Source of the DNA: Theodoxus fluviatilis
Taxonomy: Eukaryota; Mollusca; Gastropoda; Cycloneritida; Neritidae
DNA length: 22,500 bases
Direction of reading: 5' to 3'
NCBI GenBank assembly: GCA_034096865.1
Contig: JAWQFJ010028204.1
Location: 40,001 to 62,500 of the forward strand
Shown here: positions 12,027 to 21,323 of the stretch, one piece after another
Position numbering within the stretch: the stretch's first letter is position 1
Layout of the letters: the number at the start of each line of letters is the position of its first letter
Made by a program: the position numbers and the translations under genes
Notes under the pieces: model-generated
What the model saw: only the letters and a program-made list of their open reading frames with translations
Database searches by the model: none
Told to the model about the DNA's origin: nothing

Positions 12027-14700
12027 ACGAAACTGGACTGAGTGTGAGTGCTGGCCTGAGTGTTGGCCTGAGTGTTGAGTGCTGGCCTCAGTGCTGGCTT
12101 GAGTGCTGGCCTGGGTGCTGGCCTGGGTGCTGGCCTGGGTGCTGGCCTGAGTGCTTGTCTGGGTGCTGGGCTGAGTACTGGACTGAGTACTGGACTGAGT
12201 ACTGGACCGAATGCTGGCTTCAGTCCTGGCTTGAGTGCTGGCCTGGGTTCTGGCCTGATTGCTGGTCTGAGTGCTGGACCGAGTGCTGACCTGAGTGCTA
12301 AACTGAACACTGGACTAAATGCGGAATGCTGAGTGCTGGCCTGAGTACTGTACCGAATGCTGGCCTAAGTGCTGGTCTGAGTGCTGGCCTGAGTACTGGA
12401 CAGAATGTTAGCCTGAGTACTGGCCTGGGTGCTGGCCTGTGCTGGCCTGATTGCTGGCCTGAGTGCTCCCCTGAGTGCTGACCTGGGTGCTGGCCTGTTT
12501 GCTGGCCTGAGTGCTGACGTAAGTGCTGGCCTGCGTGCTGGTCTGAGTGCTGGCCTGGGTGCTGACCTGTTTCCTGGCCTGAGTGCTGACGTAGGTGCTG
12601 GCCTGCGTGCTGGTTTGAGTGCTGGCCTGGGTGCTGGCCTGAGTGCTGGCCTGAGTGCTGGCCTGAGTGCTGGCCTGAGTTCTGGCCTGAGTGCTGGACC
12701 AAATGATGGCCTGAGTGCTGGCCTGAGTGCTGGCCTGAGTGCTGGCCTGAGTGCTGGCCTGAGTGCTGGCCTGAGTTCTGGCCTGAGTGCTGGATCAAAT
12801 GCTGGCCTGAGTGCTGGCCTGAGTGCTGGCCTGAGTGCTGGCCTGAGTGCTGGCCTGAGTGCTGGCCTGAGTGCTGGCCTGCGCGCTGGCCTGAGTGCTG
12901 GCCTGAGTGCTGGCCTGAGTGCTGGCCTGAGTGATGGCCTGAGTAATGGACCGAATTCTGGCCTGATTGCTGGCCTGAGTGCTGGCCACAGTGCTGGCCT
13001 CAGTGCTGGCCTGAGTTTTGGCCTGAGTGCTGGCCTGAGTGCTGGCCTTGGTGCTGGCCTGAGTGCTGGTCTGGTTGCTGGCCTGTGCTGGCCTGAGTGC
13101 AGGCCTGAGTGCTGGCCTGAGTGCTAGCCTGGGTGCTGGCCTGTTTGCTGGCTTGAGTGCTGGAGTGAGTGCTGGCCTGAGTACTGGACCGAATGCTGGC
13201 CTGAGTGCTGACCTGAGTGCTGACCTGAGTGCTGGCCTGATTGCTGGTCTGAGTAATGAACCGAATGCTGACCTGAGTGCTGACCTGGGAGCTGGCCTGA
13301 GTACTGGACCGAATGAAGGCCTGAGTGCGGGCCTGAGTTCTGAGTGCTGGCCTGAGGGCTGGCCTGAGTACTGGACTGAGTGCTGGCCTGAGTGCTGGTC
13401 TGGGTGCTGGCCTGAGTACTGAACCGAATGCTGGCCTGAGTGCTGGCCTGGGTGCTGGTCTAAGTACTGAACCAAATGCTGGAATTACGTCTGGCCTGAG
13501 TTCTGAGTGCTGGTCTGAGGGCTGGCCTGAGTACTGGACTGAGTGCTGGCGTGAGTGCTGGCCTGGGTACTGGCCTGAGTACTGGACCGAATGCTGGCCT
13601 GAATGATGGACCGAATGCTGGCCTGAGTGCTGGCCTGGGTGCTGGCCTGAGTGCTGGCCTGGGTGCTGGCCTGAGTGCTGGCCTGATTGCTGGCCTAAAT
13701 ACTGAACCGAATGCTGGCCTGAGTACTGGTCTGCGTGCAGGCCTGAGTCATGGACTGAGTACTGAATGCCGAGTGCTGGCCTGCGTGCTGGCCTGAGTGC
13801 TGACCTGAGTGCTGGCCTGAGTGCTGGCCTGGGTACTAGAATGTTCTGACTGAGTGCTGAGAGCTGACCTCCGTGCTGAATGCTGTCATAGATGCTGGCC
13901 TGAGTGCTAGCCTGGGTACCAGACTGAGTGCTGGCCTGAGTGCTGGACTGTTCTGGCAATTTTCCTTTCCTGAGTGTTGGCCTGAGTGCTGGCCTGAGTT
14001 CTGGCCTGAGTGCTGGCCTGAGTGCTGGTCTGAGTGCTGGTCTGAGTGCTGGTCTGAGTGCTGGCATGAGTGCTGAGTGCTGGCTTGAGTGGTAGCCTGG
14101 GTGCTGAGTGCTGGCCTGAGTGCTAAGTGCTGGCTTGAGTGCTGGCCTGAGTGCTGAGTGCTGGCCTGAGTGCTAGCCTGAGTGCTGGCATGAGTGCTGA
14201 GTGCTGGCTTGAGTGGTAGCCTGGGTGCTGAGTGCTGGCCTGAGTGCTAAGTGCTGGCTTGAGTGCTGGCCTGAGTGCTGAGTGCTGGCCTGAGTGCTAG
14301 CCTGAGTGCTGAGTGATGGCCTGAGTGCTGGCCTGAGTGATGAGTGCTGGTCTGAGTGCTGAGTGCTGGCCTGAGTGCTGAGTGCTGAGTACTGGCTTGA
14401 GTGCTGAGTGTTGGCTTGAGTGCTGGCCTGAGTGCTGGCCTAATTGCTGGCCTGAGTGCTGATTGCTGACATGACTGCTAGCCTGAGTGTTGGTTGCTGA
14501 GTATTGGCGTGATTGCTGAGTGCTGGCTTGAGTGCTGGCCTGAGTGCTGGCCTGAGTGCTGGCCTGATGCTAGCCTGAGTGCTGAGTGCTGGCCGGAGTG
14601 CTGACCGGAGTGTCGAGTGCTGGCCTGTGTGCCGGTCTTAGTGCTGGCCTGAGTGCTGAGAGTGTTGGCCGGAGTGCTGGCCTGAGTGCTGAGTGCTGGA
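12027..14700. repeat. 12-bp minisatellite (GCTGGCCTGAGT), about 220 copies
   Basis: The core unit is GCTGGCCTGAGT, with common variants GCTGACCTGAGT, GCTGGTCTGAGT and a two-unit form containing TACTGGACCGAATGCTGG (near 12,200, 13,184, 13,580). Between 12,030 and about 13,800 the phase mostly stays at multiples of 12. From about 14,070 many units are interrupted by a 7-bp short form (GAGTGCT repeated without GGCCT). Because 12 is divisible by three, the array reads open as Ala-Gly-Leu-Ser or Cys-Trp-Pro-Glu on +, and as Thr-Gln-Ala-Ser, Leu-Arg-Pro-Ala or Ser-Gly-Gln-His on -, giving stretches up to 355 codons. Five frames are open in the consensus, changes hit all codon positions and there is no unique domain, so these frames are by-products. 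Higher-order blocks are present: a 72-bp period near 12,490-12,640 (CCTGTTT at 12,494 and 12,566) and a block near 13,335 that recurs 163 bp later at 13,498. Confidence 0.95.
14061..14308. repeat. Perfect 124-bp tandem duplication inside the 12-bp minisatellite
   Basis: The block starting CTGGCATGAGTGCTGAG at 14,061-14,184 is repeated at 14,185-14,308. I compared the two copies base by base and found no difference, although the 12-bp units inside each copy differ from one another. The length is not a multiple of 12 because the block holds 7-bp short units. Identity of the copies against internal divergence indicates a recent segmental duplication. Confidence 0.9.
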
Positions 14701-14877
14701 TTGTCTGTCTCCCAGACACGGCGCCATGCGGGGACCGGAAGTCTGCCTTGTGGAAAGCCTCCTGCAGGGCGCGCTGTTCCGACCTTGGCTGCTTTCCAGA
14801 TGCCATTCGCGGTGTTTACTGGAAAGGGACTCGATCATGAACGTGTGACTGACGAGAAGTGAGGGCAGGAGCAGGCA
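14701..14877. other. Unique GC-rich spacer between minisatellites
   Basis: About 180 bp of unique sequence that, unlike the arrays beside it, contains several CpGs (for example around 14,720-14,740 and 14,805-14,840). It separates the 12-bp and 30-bp arrays. It can be read through from the left array in one + frame and from both arrays in - frames, but no domain is recognisable. I see no promoter or RNA gene. Confidence 0.6.
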
Positions 14878-17304
14878 CTCCCAGCAGTCCTGGTGCCGAC
14901 TGAGACAGTCCCAGCAGTCCTGTAACAGACTGAGACAGAGACAGTCCCAGCAGTCTTGATACAGACTGAGACAGTCCCAGCAGTCCTGGTGCAGACTGAG
15001 ACAGTCCCAGCAGTCTTGTTACAGACTGAGACAGTCCCAGCAGTCCTGGTGCAGACTGAGACAGTCCCAGCAGTCTTGTTACAGACTGAGACAGTGCCAG
15101 CAGTCCTGTTACAGACTGAGACAGAGACAGTCCCAGCAGTCTTGTTACAGACTGAGACAGTCCCAGCAGTCCTGTTACAGACTGAGACAGTCCCAGCAGT
15201 TCTGTTACAGACTGAGACAGAGACAGTCCCAGCAGTCCTGTTACAGACTGAGACAGTCCCAGCAGTCCTGTTACAGACTGAAACAGTCTCAGCAGTCCTG
15301 TTACAGACTGAGACAGTCCCAGCAGTCCTGTTACAGACTGAGGCAGTCCCAGCAGTCCTGTTACAGACTGAGACAGTCCCAGCAGTCCTGTTACAGACTG
15401 AGACAGTCCCAGCAGTTCTGTTACAGACTGAGACAGTTCCAGCAGTCCTGTTACAGACTGAGACAGTCCCAGCAGTCCTGTTACAGACTGAGACAGTCAG
15501 CAGTCGTGTTACAGACTGAGATAGTCCCAGCAGTCCTGTTACAGACTGAGACAGTCCCAGCAGTCTTGTTACAGACTGAGACAGTCCCAGCAGTCCTGTT
15601 ACAGACTGAGACAGTCCCAGCAGTTCTGTTACAGACTGAGACAGTTCCAGCAGTCCTGTTACAGACTGAGACAGTCCCAGCAGTCCTGTTACAGACTGAG
15701 ACAGTCAGCAGTCGTGTTACAGACTGAGATAGTCCCAGCAGTCCTGTTACAGACTGAGACAGTCCCAGCAGTCTTGTTACAGACTGAGACAGTCCCAGCA
15801 GTCTTGTTACAGACTGAGACAGTGCCAGCAGTCCTGTTACAGACTGAGAGAGATACAGTCCCAGCAGTCCTGTTACAGACTGAGACAGTGCCAGCAGTCG
15901 TGTTACAGACTGAGACAGTCCCAGCAGTCCTGTTACAGACTGAGACAGATACAGTCCCAGCAGTCCTGTTACAGACTGAGACAGTCCCAGCAGTCCTGTT
16001 ACAGACTGAGACAGTCCCAGCAGTCCTGTTACAGACTGAGACAGTCCCAGCAGTCTTGTTACAGACTGAGACAGTCCCAGCAGTCCTGTTACAGACTGAG
16101 ACAGTCCCAGCAGTCCTGTTACAGACTGAGACAGTCCCAGCAGTCCTGTTACAGACTGAGACAGTCAGCAGTCGTGTTACAGACTGAGATAGTCCCAGCA
16201 GTCCTGTTACAGACTGAGACAGTGCCAGCAGTCGTGTTACAGACTGAGACAGTCCCAGCAGTCCGTTTACAGACTGAGACAGTCCCAGCAGTCATGTTAC
16301 AGACTGAGACAGTCCCAGCAGTCCTGTTACAGACTGAGACAGTCCCAGCAGTCCTGTTACAGACTGAGACAGTCCCAGCAGTCCTGTTACAGACTGAGAC
16401 AGAGACAGTCCCAGCAGTCCTGGTACAGACTGAGACAGTCCCAGCAGTCCTGTTACAGACTGAGACAGTCCCAGCAGTCCTGGTACAGACTGAGACAGTC
16501 CCAGCAGTCCTGGTGCAGACTGAGACAGAAACAGTCCCAGCAGTCCTGTTACAGACTGACACAGTCCCAGCAGTCCTGGTACAGACTGAGACAGTCCCAA
16601 CAGTCCTGGTGCAGACTGAGACAGTGCCAGCAGTCCTGGTACAGACTGAGACAGTCCCAGCAGTCCTGGTGCAGACTGAGACAGTCCCAGCAGTCCTGTT
16701 GTAGACTGAGACAGTGCCAGCAGTCTTTGTGCAGACTGAGACAGTCCCAGCAGTTCTGTTACAGACTGAGACAGTCCCAGCAGTTCTGTTACAGACTGAG
16801 ACAGTCCCAGCAGTCTTGGTGCAGACTGAGACAGTCCCAGCAGTTCTGTTACAGACTGAGACACTCCCAGCAGTCCTGTTACAGACTGAGACAGTCCCAG
16901 CAGTCTTGGTGCAGACTGAGACAGTCCCAGCAGTTCTGTTACAGACTGAGACAGTCCCAGCAGTTCTGTTACAGACTGAGACAGTCCCAGCAGTCCTGGT
17001 ACAGACTGAGACACTCCCAGCAGTCCTGTTACAGACTGAGACAGTCCCAGCAGTCCTGTTACAGACTGAGACAGTCCCAGCAGTCCTGTTACAGACTGAG
17101 ACAGTCCCAACAGTCCTGTTACAGACTGAGACAGTGCCAGCAGTCGTGTTACAGACTGAGACAGTCCCAGCAGTCCTGTTACAGACAGAGACAGTCCCAG
17201 CAGTCTTGTTACAGACTGAGACAGTCCCAGCAGTCCTTTTACAGACTGAGACAGTCCCAGCAGTCCTGTTACAGACTGAGACAGTCCCAGTCGCAGTCCC
17301 AGCT
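14878..17304. repeat. 30-bp minisatellite, about 80 copies
   Basis: The unit has two halves, CAGACTGAGACAGTC and CCAGCAGTCCTGTTA, with a strict 30-bp period over long stretches (15,240-15,480; 16,740-17,280). Length variants are a 6-bp expansion (GACAGAGACAG, for example near 14,935, 15,120, 15,215, 16,400), a longer form near 15,846 and a 2-bp shorter form (GACAGTCAGCAGTC) seen three times at 15,493, 15,701 and 16,161. Base variants cluster: TGGTGCAG and TGGTACAG forms lie mainly before 15,060 and between 16,420 and 17,010. Each unit holds a 5-bp inverted repeat, GACTG-AGA-CAGTC. Two frames are open on each strand, giving 10-residue repeats such as QTETVPAVLL on + and CNRTAGTVSV on -. The longest is a 440-codon - frame at 16,149-17,471. 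I treat these as repeat by-products. Confidence 0.95.
15494..15909. repeat. 208-bp higher-order repeat within the 30-bp array
   Basis: The 2-bp-deleted unit reading CAGTCAGCAGTCGTG, followed by AGACTGAGATAGTCCC, occurs at 15,494 and 15,702, exactly 208 bp apart (seven units minus 2 bp). Part of the sequence of variant units before each copy is shared, namely a TTCTG unit, then GACAGTTCCAG, then a standard unit. A third copy of the marker at 16,162 lies 460 bp further on. The 2-bp loss shifts the + frame at each copy, which is why the + open frame breaks three times with the same ending. The right boundary of the second block is approximate. Confidence 0.7.
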
Positions 17305-17672
17305 GGAAGGTTGCAGCTCCTGCACACCAGCGCTGCTTCATGCGGAGCGCCGTGAGGAAGCGGTCGCACTCCAACGGCAGCCTCCTGCGGAAGACCGCTC
17401 CTCGCTCTGCTCCTCGCAGTCCCCGTGCTGCCAAGCATGGCAGCGGGCCGCTTCACAGCACCCCACTGCATGACGGTCTTCCAGCTTTTTGCCCTTCAAA
17501 CCTTCAGCCACTGCGGTCAGGTTGCAAAACCAACTTAACAACTAATTTTACAAATCAAAACCATTAGGCCTGACGGCAGCTGCTGATAGAACACAGGTCA
17601 TGTGACAAAGAAAAGCGGGCGTCTGGCCGCAGGCGACCCTTGCTCCTTGGAAGGCACGAGGCCGGAAGTTGT
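17305..17672. other. Unique region, GC- and CpG-rich at its left half
   Basis: The first 150 bp after the 30-bp array are CpG-bearing and GC-rich, then composition drops. Frames run from here into the array on the - strand (a unique N-terminal stretch of about 55-60 residues before the repeats) and on +, but I recognise no domain, signal peptide or splice pattern. No RNA gene is visible. Confidence 0.55.
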
Positions 17673-18093
17673 GAATCAGAACCAGTATATGTGGTTTCGT
17701 TCACTACGAGGTTTTATCTATCAGGAATGCCCCAAATGAATTATCTGTTAATCAAAGGAAAACACAAGTGCGTACAAACACTGAAGACACGTTGGGACCT
17801 GAAAAGTACAAACAGCAGTATACTTGAGAATGTTCGATGCACTAGTACAGCCTTCTCTTCTTTATGGAGCGGATATTTGGGGATTTGAAAGACACCACAA
17901 CATAAAACAAGAGCACACATTTGCCTGTACAGGTTTATCAAGCAAGACCCCAGATCACCCAGTCACATGATATACGGTGACCTGGGTAGATTTCCTCTCT
18001 AATATCAATAGTTGCGTCCGAATTTTCAAATGTTGGCTTTAGCTGGGTGAAATGAGTAGAAACAGGCCAAGCAAACAAGAGTGTCTATTGCTC
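17673..18093 (+). pseudogene. LINE reverse-transcriptase C-terminal fragment, multiply frameshifted
   Basis: Four pieces in shifting + frames read in order as the C-terminal, post-catalytic part of a non-LTR retrotransposon reverse transcriptase. Piece A (17,685-17,811) contains VYVVSFTTRF and GKHKCVQTLKTRWDLK. Piece B (17,812-17,928) contains LRMFDALVQPSLLYGADIWG. Piece C (17,931-17,999) contains RFIKQDPRSPSHMIYGDLGRF. Piece D (17,998-18,093) contains INSCVRIFKCWL, a TAG at 18,040-18,042, then GEMSRNRPSKQE. The FD..VQP.LLYG.E/D.WG and YG..GR.PL patterns are familiar from animal LINE polyproteins; I recall them rather than searched. Frames change near 17,812, at a 2-base excess at 17,929-17,930, and near 18,000. 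The fragment lacks the endonuclease and the catalytic YADD region, so it is a 5'-truncated dead copy. Clade is not assigned. Homology may continue to about 18,170 but I cannot show it. Confidence 0.8.
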
Positions 18094-18844
18094 TGCCGTT
18101 CCCCTTTACCACAGGACAGACTCTGGGACTGCGACTTTTCGCGTTCTGCCGTTACACGGAACTCGCCGCGTTCGGATTAAAGCGTGAGGGGAGTACGGGG
18201 GTTAGTGTGTGGGGGGATGGGGTGGGAGGAGGTGTCACATAGCTTCCTGAGCTAACCTTTAAACACAGGCTGACAACGAAAGACTGTTGTTAATAAACAA
18301 GAGTATGGGGAGACACATATCAACAGCCCGAGATACAACTTGAGTTGATTATCAATCCGTGAAGCGTCTTATAGTCCTCCAGAGCTCTGTCGGCCTCCCA
18401 GCCAAACAGATCTCTACTCTCGCACAGTTACCATCACGTGATGGAAAGATTTCGTCCGAAAAATTCAAATGTGGGTCACACCAGAGGCTTGTGGGATAGC
18501 CGATCTGCTCCCTGACATACGCCGTTAAAGTAGTTCTAAGATTACTTCGCAGGAAACTCATAACTTACTTTTGTTGAGGCAATAAACAAGCGTTTATCGA
18601 TAAAATAAAATGTTTGTTTTTAAATGGAAACAAGTTTTGACATCTAAATAATTTATGTAAAAAGTGGAGAGAAAAATAGTATCAGAACGAACTATTCTTG
18701 GCGCAATGCTGTAATGCGAAGGATCAAGTCTATTACTCATTCATTGCGAACTGTGCCAGAGTAGTTCACAGAATGCCTTTAAAGAGGTCTTGAGTATGAA
18801 AAAATACCTCCATACGATTTGCTTGATAAAATATCGTCACGTAC
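18094..18844. other. Unique sequence, becoming AT-rich to the right
   Basis: About 750 bp without a recognised gene. It holds a G-run cluster (18,188-18,232) and a - strand open frame of 69 codons at 18,352-18,561. That frame starts MSFLRSNLRTTLTAYV, contains SLWCDPHLNFSDEIF and ends in ELWRTIRRFTD; I do not recognise it. From about 18,560 to 18,760 the DNA is AT-rich and includes the 12-bp perfect palindrome TTTATCGATAAA at 18,593-18,604. Near 18,835-18,845 the first degenerate words of the next array appear. Confidence 0.6.
18188..18226 (+). other. G-run cluster, possible G-quadruplex
   Basis: Five runs of three or more G lie within 39 bases of the + strand: GGGG (18,188), GGGGG (18,197), GGGGGG (18,211), GGGG (18,219) and GGG (18,224). 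The spacers are 5, 9, 2 and 1 bases, and two GG pairs follow. The 9-base spacer exceeds the usual 7-base loop rule, so the strict motif is not met with four separate runs, but a relaxed quadruplex is plausible. It stands alone in otherwise mixed sequence. Confidence 0.5.
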
Positions 18845-20663
18845 TTACTCGATTTCGAGTTGACAGAAATAATCATACGTAAACCAAAACTTGCTCTCGC
18901 GTTCCATAGACAGAAATACTCAAACGTAAAGTCAAACTTGCTCTCGCGTTCCACAGACAGAAATACTCATATGTAAACTTAATTGCTCTCATGTTCGACA
19001 ACTCTTACGTTAACTCAAACTTGCTCTCGCGTTCGTCAGACAGAAATACTCACACGTAAACTTACTGTCGTGTTCGAAAGACATAAAAAGTCACACGTAA
19101 TCCCAAACTTGCTCTCGTGTTCGACAGACATAAATACTCATACGTAAACTTGCTTACATGTTCGACAGACATAAATACTCATACGTAAACTTGCTTTCAT
19201 GTTCGATAGACAGAAATACTCACACGTAAACCCAAACTTGCTCTCGCGTTCGACAGACAGAAATACTCATGCGTAAACTTGCATTCGTGTTCGACAGACA
19301 GAAATACTCATACGTAAACTCAAACTTGCTCTCGTGTTCCACAGACAGAAATACTCATATGTAATCTTGCTCTCGCGTTCGACAACTCTTACGTAAACTC
19401 AAACTTGCTCTCGTGTTCCACAGACATAAATACTCATATGTAAACTTGCTCTCGCGTTCGTCAGAGAGAAAAACTCACGCGTTAACTCAAACTTGCTCTG
19501 ACGTTCGACATGCAGAAACACTCAAACAAAAACGCAAACTTGCTCTCGCGTTCGACAGACAGAAATACTCATACGTAAACCCAAATTTGCTCTCGTATTC
19601 AAAAGGCAGAGCTACTCACACGTAAACATAAAACTTGCTCTCGCGTTCGACAGACATAAATACTCATACGTAAACTCAAACTTGCTCTCGCGTTCGACAG
19701 ACAGAAATACTCACACGTAAAGCCAAACTTGATCTCGTGTTCCACAGACAAAAATACTCATACGAAAACCCAAACTTGCTCTCGTGTTCAAAAGGCAGAG
19801 CTACTCACACGTAAACCCAAACTTGCTCTCGCGTTCCACAGACAGAAATACTCACACGTAAACCCAAACTTGCTCTCGTGTTCAAAAGGCAGAGCTACTC
19901 ACACGTAAACCCAAACCTGCTCTCGGGTTCGATAGACAGAAATACTCATACGTAAACTCAAACTTGCTTTCGAGTTTGACAGACATAAATACTCATACGT
20001 AAACTCAAACTTGCTCTCGCGTTCGACAGACAGAAATACTCATACGTAAACTCAAACTTGCTCTCGCGTTCGACAGACAGAAATACTCATACGTAACCTC
20101 AAACTTGTGTTCGTCAGACAGAAATACCCATATGTAAACTCAAACTTGCTTTCGCGTTTGACAGACAGAAATACTCATACGTAAACTCAAACTTGTGTTC
20201 GACAGACAGAAATACTCATACGTAAACTCGCTCTTGTGTTCGTCAGACAGAAATACCCATATGTATACTCAAACTTGCTCTCGCGTTCGACAGACAGAAA
20301 TACTCATACGTAAGCTCGCTCTTGTGTTCGTCAGACAGAAATACTCATACGTAAACTCAAACTTGCTCTCGCGTTCGACAAACAGAAATACTCATACGTA
20401 AACTCGCTCTTGTGTTCGTCAGACAGAAATACTCATACGTAAACTCAAACCTGCTCTCGCGTTCGACAGGCAGAGTTACTCTCACGTAAAGCCAAACTTG
20501 CTCTCGTGTTCGACAGACATAAATACTCATACGTAAACTTCTCTCGTGTTCGACAGACATAAATACTCATACGTAAACTTGCTTTCGTGTTCGACAGACA
20601 TATATACCCACAAGTAAACTCATACTTGCTATTGTATTCAACTGGCAGAGTTACTCACACGTG
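18845..20663. repeat. CpG-rich 47/41-bp tandem array, about 40 copies
   Basis: The main unit is 47 bp. Words in order are AAACTTGCTCTCGCG, TTCGACAGACAGAAA, TACTCATACG and TAAACTC. A 41-bp form lacks the 6 bases CTCAAA (for example 19,141-19,200 and 20,521-20,590). The consensus carries four CpGs. Many unit differences are TCGCG/TCGTG, TTCGAC/TTCCAC, TACGTA/TATGTA and CAGAAA/CATAAA. A distinct subtype with TTCAAAAGGCAGAG lies at 19,598, 19,787 and 19,881, the last two 94 bp (2 x 47) apart. A 47+41 dimer of 88 bp repeats near 20,227-20,403 (CTCGCT at 20,227, 20,315 and 20,403). Units are much more diverged than in the 44-bp satellite, so this array is older or less homogenised. The unit length is not a multiple of three, and only short frames arise. 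Confidence 0.95.
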
Positions 20664-21103
20664 CAGCATCCGAAACTCAGGCTCGACAAGTTACATTTCT
20701 CGCTGCTGGAGAGGGTGACGCCAAACTGCCCGCGTGAGTCACAATTACTGCGCATCCTGTTTGCCCCCACATGCAGACTGCGGCGTTTTGACTCAGCCAT
20801 TCATCTTGCTCACAGGCATCGTATAGTGGCAGGGCAAGGATATACTTACACAAACAGCCTTCTTGGTTAGCGAGACCTTGCTACAAGAGTTTCTATCCCA
20901 AGCCTCTGCAAGACAAGACTGTTGCTTTGTGGTCGGCAGAGGAAAAGCTGCGTGCCACAACCCCAATCCAGGTCGGACTTATCAGGCTCCAAGTTGTGGA
21001 TGCACACAAAAGAACTGAAACCCGATAGCTGACTGCAGAGCGGCCACTCGTGAGATACGTGGTCAGGAATCCCATTTTTCTGCCGAGCGGTGTGCGTGAC
21101 TTC
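20664..21103. other. Unique spacer, no gene recognised
   Basis: About 440 bp of mixed-composition sequence between the 47-bp array and the (GA)n tract. A + frame of about 70 codons starts at the very edge of the array (20,661-20,870) and a 60-codon frame lies on - (20,893-21,075). Neither has a recognisable domain. I see no RNA gene, repeat or element end. Confidence 0.5.
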
Positions 21104-21123
21104 AGAGAGGAGAGGGAGAGAGA

Positions 21124-21211
<88 letters not shown>
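21104..21211 (+). repeat. (GA)n microsatellite, left tract
   Basis: About 108 bp of GA dinucleotides. GG interruptions lie near 21,109-21,130, followed by a long pure run and one more GG near 21,203. It directly abuts the GATT tetranucleotide tract. It probably formed one locus with the (GA)n tract at 22,067-22,241 before the LINE between them inserted. Confidence 0.95.
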
Positions 21212-21213
<2 letters not shown>

Positions 21214-21273
21214 TTGATTGGTTGATTGATTGATTGATTGCTTGATTGATTGATTGATTGATTGATTGCTTGC

Positions 21274-21323
<50 letters not shown>

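Noticed and set aside
12002..14076. Long open frames on both strands (AGLS, LRPA, TQAS, SGQH repeats) as repetitive structural or silk-like proteins
   Set aside because: A 12-bp unit keeps five of the six consensus frames open by itself. Unit changes affect all codon positions, 7-bp units break the phase, and there is no signal peptide or unique domain.
14863..14872. GGGCAGGAGC next to the 30-bp array, resembling the human minisatellite core GGGCAGGAXG
   Set aside because: It is one 9-of-10 match outside the arrays in GC-rich sequence, easily due to chance.
14956..17355. Plus-strand QTETVPAVLL frames as a real repetitive protein
   Set aside because: The frames are broken by recurrent 2-bp losses, start at internal repeat codons, and are matched by equally open frames on the other strand.
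18593..18604. Perfect 12-bp palindrome TTTATCGATAAA, containing a TATCGATA-type regulatory word
   Set aside because: It is a single occurrence in AT-rich DNA with no gene or promoter nearby to give it meaning.
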